From: Myxococcus landrumus
Lineage (GTDB): Bacteria > Myxococcota > Myxococcia > Myxococcales > Myxococcaceae
Direction: 5' to 3'
Assembly: GCF_017301635.1 (NCBI RefSeq)
Contig: NZ_CP071091.1
Location: forward strand, 6,150,001-6,214,000
Length of the DNA: 64,000 nucleotides
Below the pieces are notes generated by a model. It saw only the letters and a list, made by a program, of their open reading frames with translations. It was not told where the DNA came from and did no database searches. Position numbers and translations under genes: made by a program. How positions within the stretch are numbered: the first letter of the stretch is position 1; each line of letters opens with the position of its first letter. Shown here in pieces: positions 36,129 through 44,503 of this stretch.

Positions 36129-37301
36129 TCAGGACTTGTCTGTCTTCTGGAAATCGTGCACCAGATACAAGTCGAAGGTCCGGCCCTTGTAGAACTTCTC
36201 CCCGAGCTTATCCAAGAACTCGCCGAGCTTGGGCGTATCCTCGACAGACGTCCCTGGCGGGCGCGGGAACCTGAACTCGCCCGCCTTGGGGTCCATGATG
36301 AGGACCTCCGTGGGCGTTTGATGCACGGCCAGCGCGTGGTCGAAGCGCTTGTTCTCGCCTTCTTTCGTGCTGGAGATGTTGAGCAGGAATGCGCCCTGCC
36401 TGTTGCACTCGGGGCTGCCCAGCACGTCCTTCATGAGTCCACCGTAGGTCTTGGACTCCCCATCCTTGAAGAACACACACCCCGTGGGCTCAATGTCATT
36501 GAGCTTGTGGGTCTTCAACTTCTCGACCGTGAGTCCCGCCGTCCCACCGGCGTTGGCCTTGGTCTCGATGGCCTCTTTGTAGCCAGCATGGGTCAACTTC
36601 TCTCGCTCGCCGAGACTCTCCTTCGTCACGGGAAACTCGCCGCCAGCGGCCATCTCCGTCTGGACGCGCCCACTGAGCTCGTTCCAGACCTTGTTCTGCT
36701 CGTCGTACCGTTTGTACTTGTCCTGCATCCGGCTGTGGGCGGCCGTATGAGGCATCTTCTCCGTCAAGGTGAGCGTCGGCGTCGTGCCCGGTTCGCTGGG
36801 CGGCTTCGAGGTCCGCTTCTCCTCGGCCTTCGCTTCAAGATGGATGAACGTCTCCGCCTTCTTCGGGCCGACATCCGTGAAGCTATGCTTGTCTTTCGTC
36901 ACCGAGCGACGGAGCCAATCCGCCGACGCCGCCCTGCAGGCTCCGATGGAATTGGTGGGGAGATAGAACTGCTGGGGCGAGAAGGAGACAACGTTGTCCT
37001 GGTAGGGCTCGAAGATTTTCTTCAAGGACGACTGCAGCACCAAGTTCGCATTGAGCTTCTTCCCCTGGATGGCATTGAACTCTTGCGCGCTGATGGGAGG
37101 GGGCGCCTTGTGGAAGGAGGGCCTCGTCGAGAACCCGTCCGTGACCTGCTGTTGCGCCTGGGGATTCTGCGTCTGCTGAGCCTGGGTCGAGCTCGTCGAG
37201 GAGGAAACCTCCGTGGACTGGGGCGGCTCGGCGCCCGCGGCCTTGGGCGGATTCGAACCTGTCGTCGTGCGAGCAATGGAGGGAGGAACGCGCGTGGTCA
37301 T
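36129..37301 (-). CDS. YopT-like (peptidase C58) cysteine protease
   Basis: A 390-residue protein with a Thr/Ser/Gln-rich disordered N terminus (about 1-70) and a C-terminal domain with the C58 triad: Cys122 in GACRAASADWL, His322 in RFDHALAVHQ and Asp337 in LIMDPKAGEF. YopT and AvrPphB, the founding members, are type III effectors that cleave host proteins; Gln/Ser-rich leaders resemble translocation signals. There is no Sec signal peptide. The start at 37301 was chosen because it follows GGAGAG by about 10 nt. It is divergent from an ankyrin protein gene. Natural targets in a soil bacterium are unknown; competitors or amoebae are possible. Confidence 0.75.
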   Translation of the reverse strand: MTTRVPPSIARTTTGSNPPKAAGAEPPQSTEVSSSTSSTQAQQTQNPQAQQQVTDGFSTRPSFHKAPPPISAQEFNAIQGKKLNANLVLQSSLKKIFEPYQDNVVSFSPQQFYLPTNSIGACRAASADWLRRSVTKDKHSFTDVGPKKAETFIHLEAKAEEKRTSKPPSEPGTTPTLTLTEKMPHTAAHSRMQDKYKRYDEQNKVWNELSGRVQTEMAAGGEFPVTKESLGEREKLTHAGYKEAIETKANAGGTAGLTVEKLKTHKLNDIEPTGCVFFKDGESKTYGGLMKDVLGSPECNRQGAFLLNISSTKEGENKRFDHALAVHQTPTEVLIMDPKAGEFRFPRPPGTSVEDTPKLGEFLDKLGEKFYKGRTFDLYLVHDFQKTDKS

Positions 37302-37545
37302 CGTGAGGGGCTCTCCTTTCAGCCCAGCATCCACCTGACCGCTTTCCGTGAAAAGCCTTCCTCTCGGCACCCATGGGTGTGGCGAAAGGGACCACACCCT
37401 GGCGACGGCCTGGAGTCCAGGCGGGGGGAGGCTCGGGCGCCTCCATTCCAGGCGAACCCAGCTTCGGCACGGGCGCCGCGATTCCCCCGCGCGAACGGGT
37501 GAGCTGTCCCGGTAGGGTGAGCGGGAACGCCGAGGAGAAGTCGCG

Positions 37546-38928
37546 ATGGCAGAGACACAGCAACCGACGATTCATGAAGCAGCGGCCGCGGGCGACTTGC
37601 AGGGCCTGACCCAGGCCCTCCAGCGCGGTGAGGGCATCGATGCGCAACGTGACGGCGGTGTCACGCCGCTGATGGCCGCCGCGTTCAACGGGCAGACCGC
37701 CGCGGTCCAGCAGCTCATCTCCCACAAGGCCGCGCTGGACGTGCAGAGCGTCGCCGGGTGGACCGCGGTGCTGTACGCCGCGAAGCGCGGACATGCGGAC
37801 ACCCTCCGCGAGCTGCTGAAGGCGGGGGCCAACCCGCACCTCACCGCGAAGGAGGGCGAGACGGCCATCATCGAGGCGGCCTTCAATCGCCACGAAGACG
37901 CGCTCATGGTGCTGCTCCAAGCAGGGGTGACGTCCGGCAAGCCCACGTCCATTGGCCTCACCGACCTCATCGTCTGCGCCGACAGCGGCTTCCTCCCCGC
38001 CGTCCGGCTCCTGGTGGAGCGGCAGGCGTCACTGAACGACGCCAACGTCTATGGCGAGACGGCGCTCATCCGCGCGAGCCTGCGCGGGCACACCCAGGTG
38101 GTGGCCTTCCTGCTGCGGCACGGCGCGGACCGGTCCCTCAAGGACAAGTTCGACAAGACCGCCAAGGACTGGGCCATCGAGAAGGGCTTCCCCCAGGTCG
38201 CCGCGCTGTTCGACGGCAACAACGCCGCGCTCGAGGCGGCGCTCGCGAGCACCGCGTCCTCCGCCAGCCCCACGAGCTCCCCGGACAGGAAGTCCGCGGC
38301 GGGCGAGGTGGACTCCACGGACTTCACCACCTGGACGCAGGGCTACCTCTACGGCTTCGCCGGCTACGACCCGATGAAGCACTCCACCAACGCCGCCGCG
38401 TTCGTGGAGCTCATCCAGCGAATCACGCAGCGGCACGTCATCACCATCGGCGCGTCGCTGCACCCCTACCAGCTCCTCCGCCCCGAGGGCCTCTCCATCT
38501 GGAGCTACACCCTGCTGCGCCTGCACTCGCAGCAGCAGGCGGCCCTCACGGAGGTCGGCCACGGCCGCGCCTCGGTGCACACCGTCCCGCCAGCCGACGC
38601 GTTCCCCATGGGCCCGTGGTCGGACAAGCGGCTGTACACGGACGTCAACCCCGTCTTCAGCAAGTACGTCCCCTTCGTCATCCCCTACCTCGTCCCCAAG
38701 GACGACCAGCCGCCCTACTGGGAGAAGCGGCTGGCCGCGGAGGTGGCCACCCACGGAAACGCGACGGCGTACCTCGAGTCCATCAACGAGGCCCTGCGGT
38801 TCCTGCTGCCCCATCCCGCCTTCGTCGTGGGCTTTGACTCCTTCGACGAGCAGAACCCGCACCGCGTCGTCCAGAACTTCGTCGACGTCGCCGAGAAGCT
38901 CCTGAACGCCACCATCCAGAAGGGCTGA
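37546..38928 (+). CDS. Ankyrin-repeat protein with unknown C-terminal domain
   Basis: The 460-residue protein has about six ankyrin repeats over residues 8-220 (TPLMAAAFNGQTAAVQQLI, TAVLYAAKRGHADTLRELL, TALIRASLRGHTQVVAFLL). A Ser/Ala-rich linker leads to a C-terminal domain (about 255-460) with a mixed pattern (YLYGFAGYDPMKHSTNAAAF, RHVITIGASLHPYQLL) that I do not recognise. No signal peptide or membrane helix. It is divergent from the YopT-like gene across a 244-nt gap, so the two may share regulation or a secretion context; no evidence of direct partnership. Confidence 0.8.
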   Translation: MAETQQPTIHEAAAAGDLQGLTQALQRGEGIDAQRDGGVTPLMAAAFNGQTAAVQQLISHKAALDVQSVAGWTAVLYAAKRGHADTLRELLKAGANPHLTAKEGETAIIEAAFNRHEDALMVLLQAGVTSGKPTSIGLTDLIVCADSGFLPAVRLLVERQASLNDANVYGETALIRASLRGHTQVVAFLLRHGADRSLKDKFDKTAKDWAIEKGFPQVAALFDGNNAALEAALASTASSASPTSSPDRKSAAGEVDSTDFTTWTQGYLYGFAGYDPMKHSTNAAAFVELIQRITQRHVITIGASLHPYQLLRPEGLSIWSYTLLRLHSQQQAALTEVGHGRASVHTVPPADAFPMGPWSDKRLYTDVNPVFSKYVPFVIPYLVPKDDQPPYWEKRLAAEVATHGNATAYLESINEALRFLLPHPAFVVGFDSFDEQNPHRVVQNFVDVAEKLLNATIQKG

Positions 38929-38951
38929 GCCCACACGCCAGGCGTCCCAAG

Positions 38952-38978
38952 GGCCGGCGGCCTCCCAGGTCGCCGGCC
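38952..38978 (+). terminator. Intrinsic terminator after the ankyrin gene
   Basis: GGCCGGCG (38952-38959) pairs with CGCCGGCC (38971-38978) across an 11-nt loop and is followed by TTTGTCTT. It separates the ankyrin gene from the ArsR/SRPBCC pair. Confidence 0.7.
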
Positions 38979-38984
38979 TTTGTC

Positions 38985-39014
38985 TTGACCGATATATGCA
39001 CCGATGTGTATATG
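38985..39014 (+). promoter_or_regulatory. Promoter and likely operator of the ArsR/SRPBCC operon
   Basis: TTGACC (38985-38990) and TATATG (39009-39014) are spaced by 18 nt. TATATGCA occurs at 38993-39000 and again at 39009-39016, a direct repeat covering the -10 box that could be the ArsR binding site. Transcription would begin near 39021, next to the ATG at 39022, so the mRNA may be leaderless. Confidence 0.5.
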
Positions 39015-39015
39015 C

Positions 39016-39351
39016 ATGAACATGCAATTGGACGTCTTCCAGGTGCTCGCCGACCCGACGCGACGCCTCATCGTCGAGACGCTGCTCCAGGGCGAGCAGC
39101 AGGTCAGTGACGTCGTCGAGAAGGCCGGCATCCATCAGTCCGGCGTCTCGCGGCATCTGCGCATCCTCTCGGAGTCGGGCTTCGTCACGATGCGGCCAGA
39201 GGGGCAGCGCCGGCTCTACGCGCTGAAGTCGGAGCCGTTCCAGGAGCTGGAAGGGTGGCTCGGTCCCTACAAGCAACTGTGGGAGGAGCGGCTGGACCGC
39301 TTCGGGGCCGCGCTGAAGAAGAAACAAGAGAAGAAAGGACCACGGACATGA
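39016..39351 (+). CDS. ArsR-family transcriptional repressor
   Basis: About 111 residues, a winged-helix regulator of the ArsR/SmtB family: DVFQVLADPTRRLIVETLL, then recognition helix SGVSRHLRILSESGFV and wing GQRRLYAL. No metal-binding cysteines are present (no ELCVCDL-like motif), and the C-terminal helix is typical of members paired with AHSA1 genes. Starts at 39004, 39016 and 39022 are all in frame; the promoter position argues for 39022 and codon context for 39016, so the start is uncertain by six codons. Its TGA overlaps the next ATG (ATGA), giving translational coupling. Confidence 0.88.
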   Translation: MNMQLDVFQVLADPTRRLIVETLLQGEQQVSDVVEKAGIHQSGVSRHLRILSESGFVTMRPEGQRRLYALKSEPFQELEGWLGPYKQLWEERLDRFGAALKKKQEKKGPRT

Positions 39352-39830
39352 GCAACGAGAACGCGAAGGTCGTCGTCGAGCGCACCTACCGGGCTGGAAT
39401 CGAAGACATCTGGTCCCTGTGGACCACGAAGGAAGGTTTCGAGTCGTGGTGGGGCCCCCAGGGCTTCCGCGCGGACGTCCAGCAAATCGACGCTCGCACC
39501 GGCGGCACGCTCGAGTACGAGATGGTCGCCGACACGCCGGAGATGATTGCCGCGATGAAGCAAATGGGACGGCCGCCCTCCCATGCGACCCACTCCCGCT
39601 TCACGGAGGTCACGCCCTACTCGCGGCTCATCCTCACCAACCTCATCGACTTCCTGCCCGGCGTCGCCACCTACAAGAGCAACATCGTCGTGGACTTCAT
39701 CCAGTTGGGCGACCGCGTCCGCATGGTCGTCACCATGGACCCCATGCACACCCCGGAGTTCACGCGGATGCAGGAGGAAGGCTTCACCAGCCAGCTCACG
39801 AAGCTCGACTCACGCTTCGGCGCTCACTGA
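39348..39830 (+). CDS. SRPBCC (AHSA1-like) domain protein
   Basis: A 160-residue START/SRPBCC-fold protein: VVVERTYRAGIEDIWSLWT, WWGPQGFRADV, GGTLEYEMV, SRFTEVTPYSRLI and a terminal helix GFTSQLTKLD. This family binds hydrophobic ligands and is very commonly encoded right after an ArsR repressor, as here, with ATGA overlap. The ligand is unknown; the pair probably senses and handles a small hydrophobic compound. It ends by overlapping the convergent lipoprotein gene by 7 nt. Confidence 0.87.
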   Translation: MSNENAKVVVERTYRAGIEDIWSLWTTKEGFESWWGPQGFRADVQQIDARTGGTLEYEMVADTPEMIAAMKQMGRPPSHATHSRFTEVTPYSRLILTNLIDFLPGVATYKSNIVVDFIQLGDRVRMVVTMDPMHTPEFTRMQEEGFTSQLTKLDSRFGAH

Positions 39831-40231
39831 GACGGACAGCCACAGTCGACGGGGCACGTGCTCACCGACTCCCCGTTGCACAGGTGGTCTCCGCAGTAGC
39901 AGTCCGAGGGGCACGTGGACTCGACCTCTCCCGCGTCGCAGACGCCATCACCACACGAGGAGGGGAGCGAACAGTCGGGGGGACACGTCCACACATCCTC
40001 CGAGGGTCCGCAGCGGCCATCGCCACAGGCGTCGCAATACCCCGGAGGACACGGCGCCAGGGACGACTCCCGCCGCGAGCCGCCCTGGAGATACGACACG
40101 GGGCAGTCGCAGTAGAGCAGCGGCTGGGGCGCCTCCTCGGCCTCGCCGCCCGGGTCCACGGGAGCGACGGCGCCGCAGGCCACCAGCATCCACCCCGCCA
40201 TGAGTCCCGTGAGCCGGCCTGGGCCGCTCAC
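39824..40231 (-). CDS. Small Cys-repeat lipoprotein
   Basis: The 135-residue lipoprotein has a signal peptide with lipobox LVAC near residue 18 and three repeats of the form CGDG.C...E....CP.DC (SCGDGVCDAGEVESTCPSDC, CGDHLCNGES). The GTG start at 40229-40231 overlaps the TGA of the upstream gene as GTGA, so the two are translationally coupled. Its repeats resemble those of the protein at 41868-42305 in the same operon. Probably a structural surface protein; no enzymatic motif. Confidence 0.78.
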   Translation of the reverse strand: MSGPGRLTGLMAGWMLVACGAVAPVDPGGEAEEAPQPLLYCDCPVSYLQGGSRRESSLAPCPPGYCDACGDGRCGPSEDVWTCPPDCSLPSSCGDGVCDAGEVESTCPSDCYCGDHLCNGESVSTCPVDCGCPSQ

Positions 40232-40662
40232 GTCCCACCCGCCGCGCTCCTCGCCGTCGCCCGCCAGAGCCACTCCGGCCAGTCCACCCGGGCTCCGTCC
40301 AGATACGCCAGCAGCGAGCCGGGCGGGAGCGGCGGCGCGAAGGCCACACACGAGCCCAGCATCACGAGCCCGGTGATACACGGCGCGCTCGGTGAGACGG
40401 GCACGAAGAACTGACAGTTGTTCGGTGAGCACGGGTACTGGAAGCACCCGTTCGCGAAGACTTGATACTCGTTGTCGGCGTTGAGGATGGCCTCCTTCGC
40501 CGCCGAGATGTAGTTGCACTTGCGAGCCCACGCGTTGCGCCCAGGCGCCTGCTGCGGCGTGAGATTGTCATCTCCACCGCAGCGTCCGCTGAGCTGAGCC
40601 CAGGCCGGACTCACGAAGCCCACGACCCCAAGCCAGACGACGCCCCAGAGCAGCCCCTTCAT
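40228..40662 (-). CDS. Secreted Cys-domain protein, Hint-less paralog of the Hint proteins
   Basis: A 144-residue protein whose first two thirds match the N-terminal domain of the Hint proteins at 28787 and 34002: signal peptide ending AWAQ, LSGRCGG, GRNAWARKCNYI, EYQVFANGCF, CQFFVPVSPSAPC, LGSCVA. Where the others continue into Hint, this one has a short Pro-rich tail and ends. The ATG at 40662 follows AGGAGG by 5 nt. It is coupled to the downstream Cys-repeat lipoprotein gene. It shows that the Cys domain is a separate module. Confidence 0.8.
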   Translation of the reverse strand: MKGLLWGVVWLGVVGFVSPAWAQLSGRCGGDDNLTPQQAPGRNAWARKCNYISAAKEAILNADNEYQVFANGCFQYPCSPNNCQFFVPVSPSAPCITGLVMLGSCVAFAPPLPPGSLLAYLDGARVDWPEWLWRATARSAAGGT

Positions 40663-40734
40663 GCCCACCTCCTGGTGGATGCAGCTCGCAGCTCGACAAA
40701 CCTGTGTCGCGGGCCCACCGCCCGCCCTGCCCCG

Positions 40735-41895
40735 CTACGGAACCCCTCGCACGGTGGAGCCCAGCAACACCTCCACCGTGTCCTGAGTCGTCCACGCCAG
40801 GTCCGGGAAGCCGTCCTCGTCCAGGTCCTCGGCCACCAGGGACGTGGGTGTCGGCGAGTTGGCCACGCGCACCGGAGGCCCCAGCTCGCCGTCCTCCTGC
40901 CCCAGCAACAGGTACACGCCTCCCGACAGCCCCGCGTGCGCCACGTCGCTCCGCCCATCCCGGTTGAAGTCCGCGACCACGACCTCGCCCGGCTCATCGG
41001 CCTGGATGGACGTGCTGGAGAGGAAGCCGCCCTTGCCGTCCCCCAGGTGCACGGACAGGTAGCCCGCGGCGGAGAGGCCGTGGGAGATGACGAGGTCCAG
41101 GTTCCCGTCGCCATTCACATCCGCGGGGGCCAGGCGGAAGGGCTCGTCATCCGCGGAGCCCGTGAGCCGCAGCGGCGGGATGGAGGCCAGCACGCCGTCC
41201 TTCTTCGAGAGCAGGATGTCCACGGTGAAGCTGTTGGTGTTGAGCACCAGCACATCCGGGAGCCCATCCGCGCTCACGTCCGCGAGCATCAGGTCCCTGG
41301 GCAGGCCGGTGACGGGATGAGGCACCGCCGCGCCGAACGTGCCGTCCCCCTTGCCCTTGAGCGTGGTGATGTTGAAGAAGCCCCCCGAGCCCGCGTTCTT
41401 CGTTATCGCGTCCAGGTGCCCGTCCCCATCCAGGTCCGCCACCCGCACCTGCTGCGAGTGATTGCCGAGCGAATAGGGGATTCCCGCCCGGAAGCCGCCG
41501 CGCCCATCCCCCAGGCGGACCGTCATCGCGTTGGAGAAGTGTCCGACGATGAGCAGGTCCTGGTGGCCATCTCCATTCACATCGCTGACGGCCACGTCCA
41601 TGGGCGTGATGCCCGCTGGCAGACACGTGGGTGACGCGAAGACGCCCTCGCCCTCGCCGTGGTGGATGCAGACGCTCTCCTCGCGCGCGGCGACCACGAC
41701 CAGGTCCAGCAGACCGTCACCATCCACGTCCGCGACGTGCAGCCCTCGCGCCTGTCCTCCACCCGCCGTCAGGGACATCCGCTCCGTGGCGAAGCCCTGC
41801 CATCGGGCGCCCCCGAAGGTCCGCGGGGAAATCGTGTACGAGGTACACGCGAGCCCGACGCAGCAGCTCAGCAAGAGGACTTGGAACCGGGGCAT
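40735..41895 (-). CDS. FG-GAP/VCBS-repeat lipoprotein (beta-propeller)
   Basis: The 386-residue protein has a lipoprotein signal (CVGLAC near residue 18) and about seven FG-GAP/VCBS repeats, each with a calcium-binding loop of the type D.NGDG..DL (DVDGDGLLDLVVV, DVNGDGHQDLLIV, DLDGDGHLDAITK, DVNGDGNLDLVIS). Such repeats fold as an integrin-like beta-propeller. No catalytic domain is attached. The start at 41895 lies inside the end of the preceding gene (28-nt overlap), indicating an operon. Likely a surface binding protein. Confidence 0.88.
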   Translation of the reverse strand: MPRFQVLLLSCCVGLACTSYTISPRTFGGARWQGFATERMSLTAGGGQARGLHVADVDGDGLLDLVVVAAREESVCIHHGEGEGVFASPTCLPAGITPMDVAVSDVNGDGHQDLLIVGHFSNAMTVRLGDGRGGFRAGIPYSLGNHSQQVRVADLDGDGHLDAITKNAGSGGFFNITTLKGKGDGTFGAAVPHPVTGLPRDLMLADVSADGLPDVLVLNTNSFTVDILLSKKDGVLASIPPLRLTGSADDEPFRLAPADVNGDGNLDLVISHGLSAAGYLSVHLGDGKGGFLSSTSIQADEPGEVVVADFNRDGRSDVAHAGLSGGVYLLLGQEDGELGPPVRVANSPTPTSLVAEDLDEDGFPDLAWTTQDTVEVLLGSTVRGVP

Positions 41896-42305
41896 GACGC
41901 CTGCCTTGGGTTGAGGATGGGAATGGCGAAGGGGTCCGCGGGGCATCCACAGTCGACGGGGCAGGTATGAACTGTCTCGTCGACACACGCTCCGTCCCCG
42001 CACCAGCAGTCGACGGGGCACGTCGCCTCCGTCTCACCGTCCTGGCAGACGCCATCGCCGCACCCCAGATGGCATGCATCCCTGCAGGTGGCCAGTGACC
42101 CTGAAGTCTGCGGGACTGGGCAGGTCCGAACCGCCTGGCTCCGCGCACCCGGCGCGAGCGCATCCGCTCCCGCATCCCGCGCGCCACACGACGTCGTCAG
42201 CCACAGCACGGACACCGCGAGCGCCACGCTCGCGCACAGGCTCGACGTTCGTCGAACCGCACAGCCCTCGGGGATGAGACGCCCTAGGTTCAGTGGACTT
42301 GCCAT
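41868..42305 (-). CDS. Small Cys-repeat lipoprotein
   Basis: A 145-residue protein with a lipobox (WLTTSC, near residue 40 of the longest frame) followed by two CGDG.C...E..CPVDC repeats (CGDGVCQDGETEATCPVDC, CGDGACVDETVHTCPVDC). The start at 42305 is the longest; a start closer to the hydrophobic segment is possible because the n-region is long. First gene of a four-gene minus-strand operon of exported proteins and a paralog of its last member. Confidence 0.72.
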   Translation of the reverse strand: MASPLNLGRLIPEGCAVRRTSSLCASVALAVSVLWLTTSCGARDAGADALAPGARSQAVRTCPVPQTSGSLATCRDACHLGCGDGVCQDGETEATCPVDCWCGDGACVDETVHTCPVDCGCPADPFAIPILNPRQASCPGSKSSC

Positions 42306-42427
42306 GCCGGCCCCCCGCCGAATGGTTTGCTATATCCTCCAAAAGCCCCGACCGTTCCTACCCACCACAATGGCAAGCGTGGTTTGGGCCACACATCCGA
42401 GTCAAGAAACCAACCCCGGAGGACTTC

Positions 42428-44395
42428 ATGCGCCGCCAGCGGCCGCTCGTCATCGCGTTGGCTGCCACCCTCGTCCTGGTGGGCCTGGGTGGAGTGTGGT
42501 GGAAAAAGAACGCGGAGAGGCCGTCTCCGGTTTCAAGCACACCGTCTGATTCCCATTCACAGACATCTCGGAGCCCGCCGCCCACCGGTGCTGCGGGCTC
42601 CACGCGAGGAGAGTCCCGGAGCCTCCCCACGCCCGGGACACTCCACCGCCACGCCCTGAACCTGTCGACGACAGTGTTGTTCGAGCAACAGACCACGGGC
42701 ATGCACTTCACGCTCCAGGGGGAGTGGGACGTGGGCGTCGTCTCCGTGAAGAGCGACGCCGTGCTGCTCCGCATCCAGCTCCGGCCCTCGACCTTCACGG
42801 TGGACGTGGAGGGACAAGGGCCGCTCGCACCCGAGGCCCATCAGGCGATGATGGTGGCTGTGGCCCTGCCCTTCTTCGTGACGCGCGACGCACGGGGCGC
42901 GGTGACGCTCACACACTTCGAGCGGGGCGTGGATGAGCTGACGCGAGGGCTGCTCCGCTCGGTGGTCGCGTTCTCGCAGTTCGTGGTGGACGGGGTGCCC
43001 GCCGAGCGGTGGAGCACCGAGGAGCAGGACACCTCCGGCCAGTACGTGGCCCGGTACGAGCACGCGGAGGCGCGCCGCTACCGGAAGCACAAGGAGGTCT
43101 ACACCGCCGTGGCGACGCCCGAGGGACTCCAGCCGCTGAAGGACTCGCCGCGCATGAGCGTCAGCGGCGCCATCACCTTCGAGCTGACGGAGGACGCCTG
43201 GCTCCAGCAGCTCCAGGTCCGCGAGCAGTTGAAGGTGGACCCGGGCGAGGGGCTGCCCCGGGTGAAGAACCTCACGGAGCTAACGCTGCGGCTGCTCGAG
43301 CGGCGGTTCGAGCCCACCCTCGCGGATGCCTTCGCCGCGCGCGCCGCCTTCCTGAACACCTCCATGCTGGCCAGCTTCCAGGGGCCGGCGCCGGACCCGC
43401 TGGCCCACCACCGGCAGGTGCTGGGCTCCCGCAAGCTCGAGGACATCCTCGCGGACCTGCGCGCGCTGCCCGTCGACGAGAAGGCCCGGGACGAAGCGAG
43501 GACCCGCGCGCTGGAGCAGCTCCGCGCCCTCCTCACGCTGCGCCCCGAGGAGGCGGCGCGCATCCCCGCGCTGCTGCGCGCCAAGGACCTGTCCCCACAG
43601 GCCGCCAGCGCCATGCTCGGCGCGCTCTCCGCCGCCAGCACGCCCGAGTCACTTCGCGCGCTCGCCTCGGTCACCGGGGACACGGCGCTGACGACGGACG
43701 TGCGCATGGACGCGGTCTCCGCGCTGGGCATGGCGGAGAGCCCCCTCCGCGAGGGCGTGGACACCCTGAGGCAGCTCGCCCGAAGCGAGGACGCTCGGCT
43801 GCGAGGCACGGCGACGTTGGCGATGGGCAACGCGGCCCTGCACCTGAATGGCGCCGACGCGCGGGGCGCCGAGGCGCTGGTCCAGGAGCTGGAGAACGAC
43901 TACCGCGCCGCGAAGGACGCGGAGGCACGGGCCCTGCTGCTGCGCTCACTGGGCAACACGCGGGCCCCCGCGGCGCTCGACACCATCGCCGACGCGCTGC
44001 GCTCCGACTCGGTGCGGGTGCGCGAGGCCGCCATGGTGGCGCTGCGTGGGATTCCTGGCCCGGACGCGGACCGGCTCCTCGCGGAGCGCCTGGTGAATGA
44101 CGCCGTCGCAGAGGTGCGCCGAGGCGCGGTCTTCGCCTGCGGCTTCCGTCCGCTGGAGCCGCTGCTGCTGCCCGTGCTGGGACAGGCCCTGCGCGAGGAC
44201 GCGTCCGACGGCGTGCGCTCCGACATCGTCCACCTGCTGGGCCAGCACCGAGGCACCACGCCTGGAGCCCTGGCGCTGCTGCGGTGGGCGAGCCAGAACG
44301 AGCGCCATCCCGAAATCCGTCGCATGGCCATCACCTACGTGGAAACCCCCACCACGCCCACGCCGCAGCCGTCGAGTCCTCGACCCATCCGCTGA
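42428..44395 (+). CDS. HEAT-repeat protein with vitellogenin-N/lipid-transfer-like N-terminal half
   Basis: A 655-residue protein; GGAGG precedes the ATG at 42428. A membrane/signal segment (about 6-24) is followed by a Ser/Pro linker and a beta-rich domain (about 75-290) with the order of the vitellogenin N-terminal module: FTLQGEWDVGVVSV, LLRIQLRPSTF, FERGVDELTRGLLRSVVA, then EQDTSGQYVARYEH and RKHKEVYTAV. An alpha-helical part (about 300-650) has LGALSAASTPESLRAL and repeated HEAT helices (LLRSLGNTRAPAALDTIADAL). The resemblance to large lipid transfer proteins is by pattern only. The next gene, 108 nt on, encodes a secreted protein and may be its partner. Confidence 0.75.
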   Translation: MRRQRPLVIALAATLVLVGLGGVWWKKNAERPSPVSSTPSDSHSQTSRSPPPTGAAGSTRGESRSLPTPGTLHRHALNLSTTVLFEQQTTGMHFTLQGEWDVGVVSVKSDAVLLRIQLRPSTFTVDVEGQGPLAPEAHQAMMVAVALPFFVTRDARGAVTLTHFERGVDELTRGLLRSVVAFSQFVVDGVPAERWSTEEQDTSGQYVARYEHAEARRYRKHKEVYTAVATPEGLQPLKDSPRMSVSGAITFELTEDAWLQQLQVREQLKVDPGEGLPRVKNLTELTLRLLERRFEPTLADAFAARAAFLNTSMLASFQGPAPDPLAHHRQVLGSRKLEDILADLRALPVDEKARDEARTRALEQLRALLTLRPEEAARIPALLRAKDLSPQAASAMLGALSAASTPESLRALASVTGDTALTTDVRMDAVSALGMAESPLREGVDTLRQLARSEDARLRGTATLAMGNAALHLNGADARGAEALVQELENDYRAAKDAEARALLLRSLGNTRAPAALDTIADALRSDSVRVREAAMVALRGIPGPDADRLLAERLVNDAVAEVRRGAVFACGFRPLEPLLLPVLGQALREDASDGVRSDIVHLLGQHRGTTPGALALLRWASQNERHPEIRRMAITYVETPTTPTPQPSSPRPIR

Positions 44396-44503
44396 GCTCC
44401 CCGCAGCGGGAGCGTGCGAAGCCAGACACAGCTCCCCTGGGTCCGACGCGAGCCCGCGAATCCATCCCATATAGACGGACCTCCCCATCCTCGGAGGTCC
44501 CCT

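Noticed and set aside
44395..44412. Hairpin after the HEAT-repeat gene as terminator
   Set aside because: The stem is only 6 bp with a small loop and no T-run; the next gene is likely co-transcribed.
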